This document shows, piece after piece, positions 1-6,644 of a stretch of DNA of 6,718 nucleotides (its first letter is position 1; each line of letters starts with the position of its first letter). The DNA is from Spirochaetaceae bacterium. GTDB lineage: Bacteria; Spirochaetota; Spirochaetia; SZUA-6; Fen-1364. The position numbers were made by a program, and so were the translations under genes. The notes beneath the pieces were generated by a model that was given only the letters and a program-made list of their open reading frames with translations, was not told the origin of the DNA and did not search any database. The stretch covers positions 4,225 through 10,942 of the forward strand of contig PMDT01000107.1 in NCBI GenBank assembly GCA_003154555.1, written 5' to 3'.

Positions 1-486
1 GGGCGCCAGATCTTCCCCGACATGACGGTGCGGGAGAATCTCCAGCTCGGCGGCTACCTGCGCTGGCGACGGCACGGCAGGGCTTCCGTGGAAAAGGACG
101 TGCAGGAAATCTGCGCACTTTTCCCCATCCTCGCAAGGAGAAAATCGCAGGAAGCGGGCACGCTCTCCGGCGGGGAGCAGCAGATGCTCGCCCTGGGCCG
201 CGCGCTCATGGCAAAGCCGCGCATCCTGATGCTCGACGAGCCGTCCATCGGACTCGCTCCGCTCATCGTGCGGGAGATATTCGACGTGATCGCGGAGCTG
301 CGCGGCCGGGGCACGACGATACTCCTCGTGGAGCAGAATGCGCGCGCGGCCCTCTCCATCGCCGACAGGGGCTACGTCATGGAGACGGGTCGCATCATGA
401 CGGAGGGAAGTGCTTCGGAGCTGTCGGACAATCATGATGTGCGCCGCGCCTACCTGGGCAAGGAATATCGGCGGATCAACGAATAG
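1..486 (+). CDS. livF: LivF-type ABC transporter ATP-binding protein (5' partial)
   Basis: The reading frame is open from base 1, so the gene begins upstream and 161 residues are visible. LivF proteins are about 235 aa, so roughly 70-75 residues, including Walker A, are missing. The first visible residues, GRQIFPDMTVRENLQLGGYL, match the Q-loop side of LivF proteins. The ABC signature LSGGEQQ lies at 163-183 and Walker B (ILMLDEPS, catalytic Glu included) at about 223-246. The LVEQNA segment replaces the usual H-loop histidine, as is normal for LivF, and the C-terminus VRRAYLG is typical of the family. LivF is one of two cytoplasmic ATPases (with LivG) that power the LivHM permease for branched-chain amino acids; relatives import aromatic acids, amides or urea. 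The substrate cannot be read from the ATPase. The acyl-CoA ligase 12 bp downstream suggests a carboxylic acid rather than an amino acid. Family assignment is firm; substrate is inference. Confidence 0.93.
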   Translation, partial: GRQIFPDMTVRENLQLGGYLRWRRHGRASVEKDVQEICALFPILARRKSQEAGTLSGGEQQMLALGRALMAKPRILMLDEPSIGLAPLIVREIFDVIAELRGRGTTILLVEQNARAALSIADRGYVMETGRIMTEGSASELSDNHDVRRAYLGKEYRRINE

Positions 487-496
487 GGAGGAGGAG
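487..496 (+). promoter_or_regulatory. Strong Shine-Dalgarno for the phenylacetate-CoA ligase
   Basis: GGAGGAGGAG lies directly after the livF stop codon and ends 2 bp before the ATG at 499; its core GGAGG is about 7 bp from the start. It is the best ribosome binding site in the window and fixes the start of the ligase. The 12-bp gap leaves no room for a separate terminator and promoter, so the ligase is probably co-transcribed with livF. Confidence 0.8.
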
Positions 497-498
497 CC

Positions 499-1803
499 AT
501 GATCTGGAACCCGAAATACGAATCCATGGACCGGGACTCACTCTCCCAGGTGCAGCTCGAACGGCTGCAGGCAACCGTCAATCGCGTGACGCGCAATGTC
601 GCCTTCTATCGCGTCTCCCTTGCCACCGCCGGCGTCAGCGGCGAGGACGTGCGCGGGCTGTCGGATCTCCCCCGTCTTCCCTTCACGACAAAGGACGATC
701 TCCGCCGCAGCTACCCCTACGACATGTTCGCCGTGCCCCTGCGCGACATCGTGCGCATCCAGTCCACCTCCGGCACGACCGGCACGGCGGTCGTCGTCGG
801 CTACACGCGCAATGACCTGAAGACCTGGTCGGAATGCGTCGCACGCGTCCTCGCGGCGGGCGGCATGACCGAGCACGACGTCATGCAGGTGGCCTTCACC
901 TATGGCCTCTTCAGCGGAAGCTTCGGCCTGCACGCCGGGGCGGAGCGCATCGGGGCATGCGTGATACCCGCCTCCACGGGAGGTTTGGAGAAGCAGGTGC
1001 GCATCATGCGGGACTTCAAGACGACCGCCCTTGCCTGCACCCCGAGCTATGCCCTCGCCATTGCCGCGGCCGCGACGGAGATGGGCGTGCGGCGCGACGA
1101 GCTCTTTCTCCGCGTGGGGTACTTCGGGGCCGAGCCCTGGAGTGAAGAGCTCCGCCGACGCCTGGAGGAATCCCTGGGCATCACCGCGCTGGACAACTAC
1201 GGCCTCACGGAGGTGCTCGGCCCGGGGGTGTCCTTCGAGTGCGAGCGCCGCGAGGGACTTCACGTGAACGAGGACTGCTTCATCGTGGAGGTGATCGACC
1301 CCTCCACGCTGCAGCCACTTCCCCGGGGCGCCGAGGGGGAGATCGTGCTCACAACGATCACCAAGGAGGGTTTTCCCCTCCTGCGCTACCGCACCGGCGA
1401 CATCGGCTCCGTGACCGACGAGCCCTGCCCCTGCGGCCGGACCCTGGCGCGCATGTCACGCGTACAGGGCAGGATCGACGACATGATCAACCTCGGCGCC
1501 GTGAAGGTTTTCCCTTCCCAGATCGAGCAGATCGTCCTCGACTTCAAGGGCCTGGAGCCGCACTACGAGATCGTCGTGGACCGGGTCAAGGGCATCGACA
1601 CCATGGAGGTCCGCGTGGAGATCTCCGGCGCCATGCCCGGACTGGACGAGATGAAAAGTCTCGAGAAGATCCGTGCCCGGCTCGTGAGCGATCTTGAGAC
1701 GGCCACGGGCATTACGGCGAAGGTGACGCTCGTGGAGCCCAAGGGAATCGCCCGGATCGCGGAGGGCAAGGCGCGGCGCGTGGTTGACAAGCGGCAGCTG
1801 TAG
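499..1803 (+). CDS. paaK: Phenylacetate-CoA ligase family protein (adenylate-forming)
   Basis: This 434-aa protein has the usual length of PaaK (about 430-440 aa). It is a cytoplasmic ANL-superfamily enzyme that activates an aryl-acetic or related carboxylic acid with ATP and CoA, giving the acyl-CoA, AMP and pyrophosphate. Visible motifs in order: the phosphate-binding loop STSGTTG at residues 89-95; YGLTEVLGPG from residue 234, the PaaK version of the A5 motif; RTGD at 298-301 with the ribose-binding Asp; the Cys pair CPCG at 310-313; the hinge GRIDD at 324-328 followed by KVFPSQIE; and a C-terminal GKARRVVDKR whose Lys424 fits the catalytic lysine position. Classic PaaK reads DDMLIIRGVNVFPSQ at the hinge, whereas this one reads DDMINLGAVKVFPSQ. 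It may therefore be a paralog with a different acid substrate (phenylacetate, indoleacetate or another aryl acid). Its position next to livF suggests coupled uptake and activation. Confidence 0.92.
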   Translation: MIWNPKYESMDRDSLSQVQLERLQATVNRVTRNVAFYRVSLATAGVSGEDVRGLSDLPRLPFTTKDDLRRSYPYDMFAVPLRDIVRIQSTSGTTGTAVVVGYTRNDLKTWSECVARVLAAGGMTEHDVMQVAFTYGLFSGSFGLHAGAERIGACVIPASTGGLEKQVRIMRDFKTTALACTPSYALAIAAAATEMGVRRDELFLRVGYFGAEPWSEELRRRLEESLGITALDNYGLTEVLGPGVSFECERREGLHVNEDCFIVEVIDPSTLQPLPRGAEGEIVLTTITKEGFPLLRYRTGDIGSVTDEPCPCGRTLARMSRVQGRIDDMINLGAVKVFPSQIEQIVLDFKGLEPHYEIVVDRVKGIDTMEVRVEISGAMPGLDEMKSLEKIRARLVSDLETATGITAKVTLVEPKGIARIAEGKARRVVDKRQL

Positions 1804-1818
1804 GGCTCCATTGATGCC

Positions 1819-2715
1819 GTGCCGGAGCTGCCCGACCTCGAATACATCGTCTCCGTCCTCGGCCCCCGGATACGGGGACGCCGCATCGACGAGGTGGTGC
1901 TGAAGGAACCGATCGTCACGCGTATGCTCCTGCCGGATGCCGGTGGTTTCGCCCGGGCGCTCACGGGGCGCACCATCGCGGATCTCCGGCGACATGGCCC
2001 TTTCCTGGATTTTTCACTCGCACCTGATGGCCGGCTCATCATCCACTGCATGCTCGCCGGCCGGTTGCAGATCGCGGCAGCCGGGGAAAAGCCGGTCGCA
2101 CACATGTGCTTTGCGCTGCACCTGGACAACGGGGAATGGCTGCGCTACGGCGATGACAAGCGCATGGGAAAGGTCTACCTCACCGGCAACGGCAGCCTTG
2201 CGGCCATCCCGGGCTACCTCGACCAGGGCGTCGGAATACTTTCCCCTGATTTCACCCGGGACCGATTCGACGCGATCATCAAGGGCCGGCGCCACCAGGT
2301 GCGGGTCTTCCTGATGGATCAGACGGCGTTGAGCGCGATCGGAAACGCGTACGCGGATGAGATACTCTTTGCCGCGGGCATCCACCCGAAAACCTCGTGC
2401 GCGAGTCTTTCGGATGAGCAGCGTGGCAGGCTGTACGACAGCATCCGCGGCGTCATGACGTGGGCAATCCACATGGTCCGCGAGGCAGGCCAACCCATCG
2501 AGGTGAAAATGCGCGATCACGTCAAAGTGCGAAACAGAAAGGACGAGCCCTGTCCCGTGTGCGGCACAAAGATACGACGCGCGGGCGTGCGGGGGTACGA
2601 CTCTTTCTTCTGCCCCCACTGCCAGCCGGCGCCATGGGCAGCCGGGACAGGCGCAACCTCGCTGCGGCCCTCGGCGCGGCGCAACAGGGAGATTCCATGG
2701 GAGCGAAAGGAATGA
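1819..2715 (+). CDS. Divergent Fpg/Nei-family DNA glycosylase
   Basis: A 298-aa protein of the formamidopyrimidine-DNA glycosylase fold, a base-excision repair enzyme. The GTG start at 1819 is fixed by biology: Pro2, the nucleophile, must become the N-terminal residue, and the protein begins PELPDLEYIV. Glu3 is also present. The helix-two-turn-helix segment AIGNAYADEILFAAGIHP (residues 173-190) keeps Asn176. A C-terminal zinc finger has Cys245, Cys248, Cys265 and Cys268 with canonical spacing (CxxC, 16 residues, CxxC). Two residues central to E. coli Fpg are changed: the Lys57 position (RRAKYLL) is Pro61 (RHGPFLD), and the zinc-finger Arg258 position, five before the third Cys, is Tyr260, with an Arg two residues earlier. 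The intercalation loop is DDKRMG instead of DPRRFG. A basic tail of about 29 residues follows the finger and overlaps the next gene. It is probably a lyase/glycosylase of a divergent clade; substrate unknown. There is no clear Shine-Dalgarno. Confidence 0.88.
   Translation: MPELPDLEYIVSVLGPRIRGRRIDEVVLKEPIVTRMLLPDAGGFARALTGRTIADLRRHGPFLDFSLAPDGRLIIHCMLAGRLQIAAAGEKPVAHMCFALHLDNGEWLRYGDDKRMGKVYLTGNGSLAAIPGYLDQGVGILSPDFTRDRFDAIIKGRRHQVRVFLMDQTALSAIGNAYADEILFAAGIHPKTSCASLSDEQRGRLYDSIRGVMTWAIHMVREAGQPIEVKMRDHVKVRNRKDEPCPVCGTKIRRAGVRGYDSFFCPHCQPAPWAAGTGATSLRPSARRNREIPWERKE
2686..2692 (+). promoter_or_regulatory. Shine-Dalgarno favouring the 2697 start
   Basis: AGGGAGA, inside the end of the glycosylase gene, lies 4 bp before ATG 2697. 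The competing ATG at 2712 forms an ATGA overlap with the glycosylase stop, but its nearest purine-rich tract (AAAGGA, 2706-2711) abuts the start codon and is too close for normal initiation. This favours 2697, giving a 19-bp gene overlap. Confidence 0.55.
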
Positions 2716-3599
2716 AAAGCGTCCGGCGCGGACGGCCGCAGTCCCTCCTGCTCTGTCTCGTGGCATACGCCGTCGCGGGGATCGCTGCGACAGGCGTCAC
2801 GCGCCTCCTGTCCGGCTCCTCTCCCGTCTGGTCAGCCGCCGCCGCGGACCTCGCGGCGACGATTGTCATCTTCGCGTTCAGCCTCGGCCTGGACAACTCC
2901 AGCGTGTATGACCCCTATTGGAGCGTCGCTCCCGCCGTGCTCGCCCCCGTGTGGCTCCTGCGCCTCGGCGGCGGCGGGTTGTCCGTCCGCCAGGCCGCCC
3001 TGCTCGTGCTCGTGCTGCTCTGGGCAGCGCGGCTCACGGCGAACTGGCTGCGGCGCTGGCGGGGGCTTTCTGATGAGGACTGGCGCTACGCCGACTACCG
3101 GCGACTCGGCGCCGGGTACTGGCCCATGAGCTTCCTCGGGTTTCACCTGATGCCGACCGTGATCGTCTTCGTCGCCTGCGTGCCAATGGCGTATGCTTTC
3201 AGCACGACAGGCCGACACATCGGCCTGCTCGACGCGGCCGCCGTCATCGTCACCGCCGCTGCGATTCTCATCGAGGCGGCGGCAGACCAGCAGCTCAGGC
3301 GTTTCCTGACCTCGCCGAGGTCGCCGAGCGACATCCTTTCAACCGGGCTCTGGGCTCTTTCCCGCCATCCCAACTATTTCGGAGAGGTGCTCTTCTGGTG
3401 GGGCATCTGGCTTTTCGGGATCGCCGCGCATCCGTCGTCCTGGTGGACCATCGCGGGGCCCGCCGCGGTGACAGCGCTGTTCGCCGGCATCAGCGTGCCT
3501 CTCATGGACAAGCGCATGCTCGCGCGGCACCCTGGCTACGCCGAGCACATCCTGGACACCTCAGGTCTCATACCACGGCGCGCGCGGAAGAGCGCATGA
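2697..3599 (+). CDS. DUF1295 integral membrane protein (steroid 5-alpha-reductase-like)
   Basis: A 300-aa polytopic membrane protein (295 aa if ATG 2712 is used). Hydrophobic segments lie at about residues 17-35, 47-65, 77-92, 99-113, 147-168, 177-196 and 230-245, with one more near the C-terminus. DUF1295 hallmarks are all present: N67 with VYDPYWSVAP (70-79), RLTANW (112-117) followed by EDWRY (127-131), ADQQ (196-199), and the strong block GLWALSRHPNYFGE (217-230) followed by WWGIWL. The family belongs to the superfamily of 3-oxo-5-alpha-steroid 4-dehydrogenases and isoprenylcysteine methyltransferases, in which the RHPNYFGE region binds the cofactor (NADPH or SAM). No specific reaction is established for most bacterial DUF1295 proteins. 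The frame continues upstream to 2460 over the glycosylase gene, but that extension is arginine-rich, unlike the family, and is discarded. The stop overlaps the next start (ATGA). Confidence 0.9.
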   Translation: MGAKGMKSVRRGRPQSLLLCLVAYAVAGIAATGVTRLLSGSSPVWSAAAADLAATIVIFAFSLGLDNSSVYDPYWSVAPAVLAPVWLLRLGGGGLSVRQAALLVLVLLWAARLTANWLRRWRGLSDEDWRYADYRRLGAGYWPMSFLGFHLMPTVIVFVACVPMAYAFSTTGRHIGLLDAAAVIVTAAAILIEAAADQQLRRFLTSPRSPSDILSTGLWALSRHPNYFGEVLFWWGIWLFGIAAHPSSWWTIAGPAAVTALFAGISVPLMDKRMLARHPGYAEHILDTSGLIPRRARKSA

Positions 3600-4417
3600 G
3601 GGGACGCTGCCCCGGAATCGTCGCCGTGCTGGTGATTCTCATCGCGATCGCCGCAGGCACTCCTGCGGCCTGGGCCGATGACAGCGCAGACGCGGGACAG
3701 CAGGTCGTCGCCGCGTACACGACCGTGAAAGGGAGCGTCCGCCCGGATCCCGGCGTGAGCGTCGCGGCGAGCAAAAAGAAGCTTTACGACATGGCAGAGT
3801 CGTACATCTGGGCCGCGATTCCGCCCGACTGCAGGCCACTGGTCTCCCGGCTGGAGCTCTTTGCCGCCCAGACAAGCGCGGAGGACGCCGTGGACGGAAC
3901 AGCCACGCCGAACGACGACGGCTCCCGCTGGACGCTCAGCTTCGACTGGGGCGAGGCGGAGAGCGCTGTCGTCGAACGGAACGCGGACGATGAAGCGGTG
4001 TTCGACGAGGTGATCGCCCACGAGCTGGGGCACATCCTGTCGCTCAAGAGCGACCAGTTTACGGATGACGACAGCCGGGGAACCTATTCCGATTCAGATG
4101 GCACATTCAGGAAATCCGCCTATCTCAACGCGTTCTACCAGGACTTCTGGAAGGACAGGTACCCCGGCTGGACGGACAAGGACGGAGACCAGGAGCAGGC
4201 CGCGGCGCTGTACGGCGCGCACGCGCAGGCTTTTGTCACGGAATACGCGGCCACCGATCCATCCGAGGACTTTGCCGAGTCATTCGCCTCTTTCGTGCTC
4301 CAGACAAAGCCCATCGCGGCGACGGAACGGTCGAAGAAGATACGATTCTTCTATGCCTACCCCGAGCTGGTCAAGGACCGGGACTTCCTCAGGCAGAATC
4401 TGGACAGCGCGAACTAG
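3596..4417 (+). CDS. Secreted HExxH zinc metallopeptidase-like protein
   Basis: A 273-aa protein starting at ATG 3596 in a 4-bp ATGA overlap with the preceding stop; GGAAG at 3586-3590 is a usable Shine-Dalgarno. Residues 1-27 form a Sec signal peptide: Arg at positions 2 and 4, a hydrophobic core from 8 to 20, and a likely AWA|DD cleavage after Ala27. There is no lipobox, so it should be periplasmic or secreted. HELGH at 142-146 supplies two zinc-ligand histidines and catalytic Glu143. A second block, EDFAESFASF (224-233), resembles the EFFAEAF block of anthrax lethal factor, where the first Glu is the third zinc ligand; Glu224 is the matching candidate. The mature protein is acidic (many Asp/Glu), as often seen in secreted proteins. 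I do not recognise a named family. It is predicted to be an active gluzincin-type peptidase because all motif residues are intact; its target is unknown. The frame is open further upstream, but starting there would lose the signal peptide at the N-terminus. Confidence 0.8.
   Translation: MRGRCPGIVAVLVILIAIAAGTPAAWADDSADAGQQVVAAYTTVKGSVRPDPGVSVAASKKKLYDMAESYIWAAIPPDCRPLVSRLELFAAQTSAEDAVDGTATPNDDGSRWTLSFDWGEAESAVVERNADDEAVFDEVIAHELGHILSLKSDQFTDDDSRGTYSDSDGTFRKSAYLNAFYQDFWKDRYPGWTDKDGDQEQAAALYGAHAQAFVTEYAATDPSEDFAESFASFVLQTKPIAATERSKKIRFFYAYPELVKDRDFLRQNLDSAN
4414..4417. other. Shared palindromic stop codons of convergent genes (CTAG)
   Basis: The plus-strand metallopeptidase ends with TAG at 4415-4417 and the minus-strand URO-D-family gene ends with TAG at 4416-4414. 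The palindrome CTAG therefore serves both stops. The two convergent runs have no intergenic DNA, so any terminator must lie inside the opposing coding sequence. A short hairpin (GGCGC/GCGCC, 4417-4429) is present but lacks a T tract. Confidence 0.9.
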
Positions 4418-5514
4418 GCGCACCGCGCCCTGATCTGGGATGCGCGGTCGAAAATCTCTTCCCGGGTGATGCCGGCCGCGGCGTAAAGGGCAAAGATGTT
4501 CGCATCCGGCGTTTCCGGCGGTATTGTGTGGGAACCGGCGAGGATGTATCCGCCGGGGCCCCGGCCGCCCACGGGAGCCGTCATGCCCGCCAGGAGCCGC
4601 TCGGTCGACGCGCGCACCTCCATTGCCGTGGCGAATGGCAGGAGGTTCTGGGTGTCCACTCCTCCCATGAACGCAAGCATCGCGCCAAACTCCCGCTTCA
4701 GCTCAAGGGCATCCATGCCGGGACATCCGGCCTGCACGGGATTGAGAACATCGAGCCCGATCTCAATGAGGTCGGGGATGATTGGCCGCAGGGCGCCGCA
4801 GCAATGGTGGGCCACCCACATGCCGTGCGTTTTTCCTTCGGCGAATATCTCCGCCAGGCACGGCTTGATCGTCTCCCGCCAGACATCCGGGCTCATGATC
4901 ATGGAAGACTGCCCGGCGACGTCGTCGCCGCACCACAGCCAGTCCAGCGGCATCTCCCCGCACGCCCGGCGGGAAAGTGCCAGGGAGAACTGCGCACATT
5001 TTGCGAACATCGCCGCGGCAAGCTCCCGGTCCGAGGCGATGTCGAGCATCGCATTCTCCAGCCCGCGCAGCCGCCAGTACATCTCGAAGGCGCAGGGGGA
5101 GACGTCACACCCGATGAAGAAGCTCCCGGCTTCTTCCAGCACGGGACGCATCAGGCTCAGCAGGAAATCGATTTTTTCCATGGGGAAGGCGTAGCGGAGC
5201 ATCTCTTCACGCGTCGCATCGGCCAGCGGGAACCCGACCGGCTGGTTGAATGCCCCTTCCTTCTGCCAGCGGATGCCCCAGTCATCGACGTGGCTTTCAC
5301 CATCGCGCTCATGCACGATCCCTTCCATTGCGTAGTTGTTGTTGACCCACGTCATGCGGACATCGTCACCCATCGCCGCCCCGACCTTGGATGCGGGGAT
5401 TTCCAGGAGCGCTGCCAGTCGGCGCGCCGTCTGGGGGTGATACCACATGAAGACCGGCACCCGGTCCACCGGTTCGCGGCGGAGCGCTGCGTGCACACGC
5501 TCCTTCGAGGTCAC
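4414..5514 (-). CDS. URO-D/methyltransferase-fold protein, second of tandem pair
   Basis: A 366-aa protein with a GTG start at 5514, read on the minus strand. The N-terminus TSKERVHAALRREPVDRVPV is the canonical beginning of the uroporphyrinogen decarboxylase (URO-D) superfamily, which fixes this start although no ATG is nearby. The frame is open further upstream but antisense-like there. HHCCG at 236-240 contains an HxCG motif (His237, Cys239), used for zinc in the cobalamin methyltransferases MtaA, MtbA and CmuA. It is followed by IIPDLIEIGLDVLNPVQ, a strong family signature, and FMGGVDTQNLLPFAT (282-296). The C-terminal block GGYILAGSHTIPPETP (321-336) has Ser-His where corrinoid methyltransferases often have a Cys. 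True heme-pathway HemE lacks the HxCG motif, so heme synthesis is unlikely. Probable role: methyl transfer involving a corrinoid or other thiol acceptor; substrate unknown. Start and upstream stop overlap as GTGA and the Shine-Dalgarno is poor, indicating translational coupling to the upstream paralog. Confidence 0.88.
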   Translation of the reverse strand: MTSKERVHAALRREPVDRVPVFMWYHPQTARRLAALLEIPASKVGAAMGDDVRMTWVNNNYAMEGIVHERDGESHVDDWGIRWQKEGAFNQPVGFPLADATREEMLRYAFPMEKIDFLLSLMRPVLEEAGSFFIGCDVSPCAFEMYWRLRGLENAMLDIASDRELAAAMFAKCAQFSLALSRRACGEMPLDWLWCGDDVAGQSSMIMSPDVWRETIKPCLAEIFAEGKTHGMWVAHHCCGALRPIIPDLIEIGLDVLNPVQAGCPGMDALELKREFGAMLAFMGGVDTQNLLPFATAMEVRASTERLLAGMTAPVGGRGPGGYILAGSHTIPPETPDANIFALYAAAGITREEIFDRASQIRARCA

Positions 5515-6644
5515 GAGAGCCCCCGCCGGGTCACTGCCTCTTCCACCATCGCCAGGTAGTTTGGAACGGGGATATAGCTGGGAATGGAGTTGCCCGATCC
5601 CACGGCGTACCTGCCCCGGGGACCGCATATTTCCATGAGCCTGCCCGTCTCCGCCCGCACCTCTGCGGGCGTTGCGCGCGTGAGGATGTTGATATCGAGA
5701 CCGCCGAGGGTCGCGATGCGGCCGCCGAATCTCTTCTGGAAGTCCTGGACGGGCATGATCGCGTTTTCGTAAGAATGCTTGCCGTCGATCTTCACGTCGT
5801 CGATCAGGTCGTCCATGATCTGAAGGAGATTTCCACATGAGTGCAGGAAATAGGGGCGACCCGAATCGTGGGTCATGGCGGCGAGCTTCTTCTGCCACGG
5901 GAGGCAGTACGTTCGCAGCATGTCGGGAGCGAGCAGCGTGCCGGTCTTGAATCCCATGTCGTCGCCCTGGAAGATCGCCACGACGCCGGGCAGGTCGAGG
6001 AGGTGACGGTAGAACTGCACGAGCAGCCCACCGATCCGGTCCGCCACTGCCGTGACGAGATCCGGGGCGTCGAAAAGCGCAAGGCACAAACCTTCGTAGG
6101 ACATGATCCATGACAGGTGCTCGTAGACGCCGCCCCCGTGACAGGTGATCATGCCCATGCCTTCCGGCAGGTGCGCGCTTAAGTATTCAAACGGGAAGAA
6201 ATCGAAATCCTCCACCGTGGGCCACGGGTAGCGTTCAAAGTCGTCCCAGGTCCTGATGGAGGCGGTATGCTGGTCCGCCCACGCCCGCTGCTTGGAGGAG
6301 CCCGGCGCCGTGTCGGGAAACTCCAGCCGGGCCTCGGGGAATCCAAGGTCCTGCTCGAATCGCACGAAGTCGTACCCCATCCGCAGCCAGAACTCGATGA
6401 ACGTGTCGAGGTACGCTTTTTGCGCCTCGCGCGCGGGCGCCGACCGGCGCACCTCGTGACTCGTGCCCGTGGAGCCCGCGGGCAGCCAGGTGCGGCCGAG
6501 CAGGTTCTCCACGATCGGCTTCATCACCACGTCGTCGACGAGATATTCGACAAGGGGGGGCACGCCGACGGTGCGGCCCATCACGACGTCGAGAAAGTGC
6601 CGCGCATCGGGCCGCGGGTTCCGAAGGGGAAGCACGGACGTCAT
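5511..6644 (-). CDS. URO-D/methyltransferase-fold protein, first of tandem pair
   Basis: A 377-aa minus-strand protein starting at ATG 6644. An in-frame ATG at 6662 would add six residues, but it has no ribosome binding site and would overlap the upstream gene by 22 bp. ATG 6644 has AGGGAGA six bases upstream and forms a 4-bp ATGA overlap with the upstream stop. The URO-D superfamily is shown by GDDMGFKTGTLLAPDM, the metal-binding HSCGN (His268, Cys270), the segment SYENAIMPVQDF, LGGLDINILTRATPAEVR (313-330), and the C-terminal GSGNSIPSYIPVPNYLAM (349-366). This last block defines a URO-D-like subgroup different from classic MtaA/CmuA: Asn352 stands where the neighbour has His329, and Cys340 is an alternative extra metal ligand. 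The N-terminal half is rich in aromatic and acidic residues (for example WDDFERYPWPTVEDFDFFPF), often seen in this subgroup. Function is unproven; cytoplasmic demethylase or methyltransferase activity is the best guess. Confidence 0.88.
   Translation of the reverse strand: MTSVLPLRNPRPDARHFLDVVMGRTVGVPPLVEYLVDDVVMKPIVENLLGRTWLPAGSTGTSHEVRRSAPAREAQKAYLDTFIEFWLRMGYDFVRFEQDLGFPEARLEFPDTAPGSSKQRAWADQHTASIRTWDDFERYPWPTVEDFDFFPFEYLSAHLPEGMGMITCHGGGVYEHLSWIMSYEGLCLALFDAPDLVTAVADRIGGLLVQFYRHLLDLPGVVAIFQGDDMGFKTGTLLAPDMLRTYCLPWQKKLAAMTHDSGRPYFLHSCGNLLQIMDDLIDDVKIDGKHSYENAIMPVQDFQKRFGGRIATLGGLDINILTRATPAEVRAETGRLMEICGPRGRYAVGSGNSIPSYIPVPNYLAMVEEAVTRRGLS

Noticed and set aside
2460..2696. In-frame upstream extension of the DUF1295 gene
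   Set aside because: It runs across the glycosylase zinc-finger coding region, is basic and unlike DUF1295 N-termini, and a Shine-Dalgarno-supported start exists at 2697.
3398..3595. Upstream extension of the metallopeptidase frame
   Set aside because: It would place the signal peptide in the interior, and it overlaps the conserved C-terminal half of the DUF1295 protein. The ATGA-coupled ATG at 3596 gives a proper signal peptide.
4417..4429. Hairpin GGCGC-ACC-GCGCC as a possible terminator between the convergent runs
   Set aside because: The stem is only 5 bp and there is no T tract on either strand; such short GC hairpins are expected by chance in this composition, and it encodes the C-terminus of the minus-strand protein.
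4528..5559. A long plus-strand open frame (about 340 codons) opposite the URO-D-family gene
   Set aside because: It lies antisense to a gene with clear family motifs, its translation is compositionally odd (His/Arg/Gly/Pro-rich) with no recognisable domain, and high-GC coding DNA routinely leaves such open antisense frames.
5515..6111. In-frame N-terminal extension of the second URO-D-family gene, up to about 565 residues
   Set aside because: The extension overlaps the other URO-D-family gene in another frame and is Arg/Pro/Gly-rich low-complexity translation. The family N-terminus (TSKERVHAALRREP) begins exactly at GTG 5514.
4414..6644. Interpretation of the URO-D-fold pair as heme-biosynthesis uroporphyrinogen decarboxylase (HemE)
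   Set aside because: Both proteins carry HxCG motifs typical of metal-dependent methyltransferase relatives, lack the HemE N-terminal arginine-rich substrate motif, and no other heme gene is nearby.
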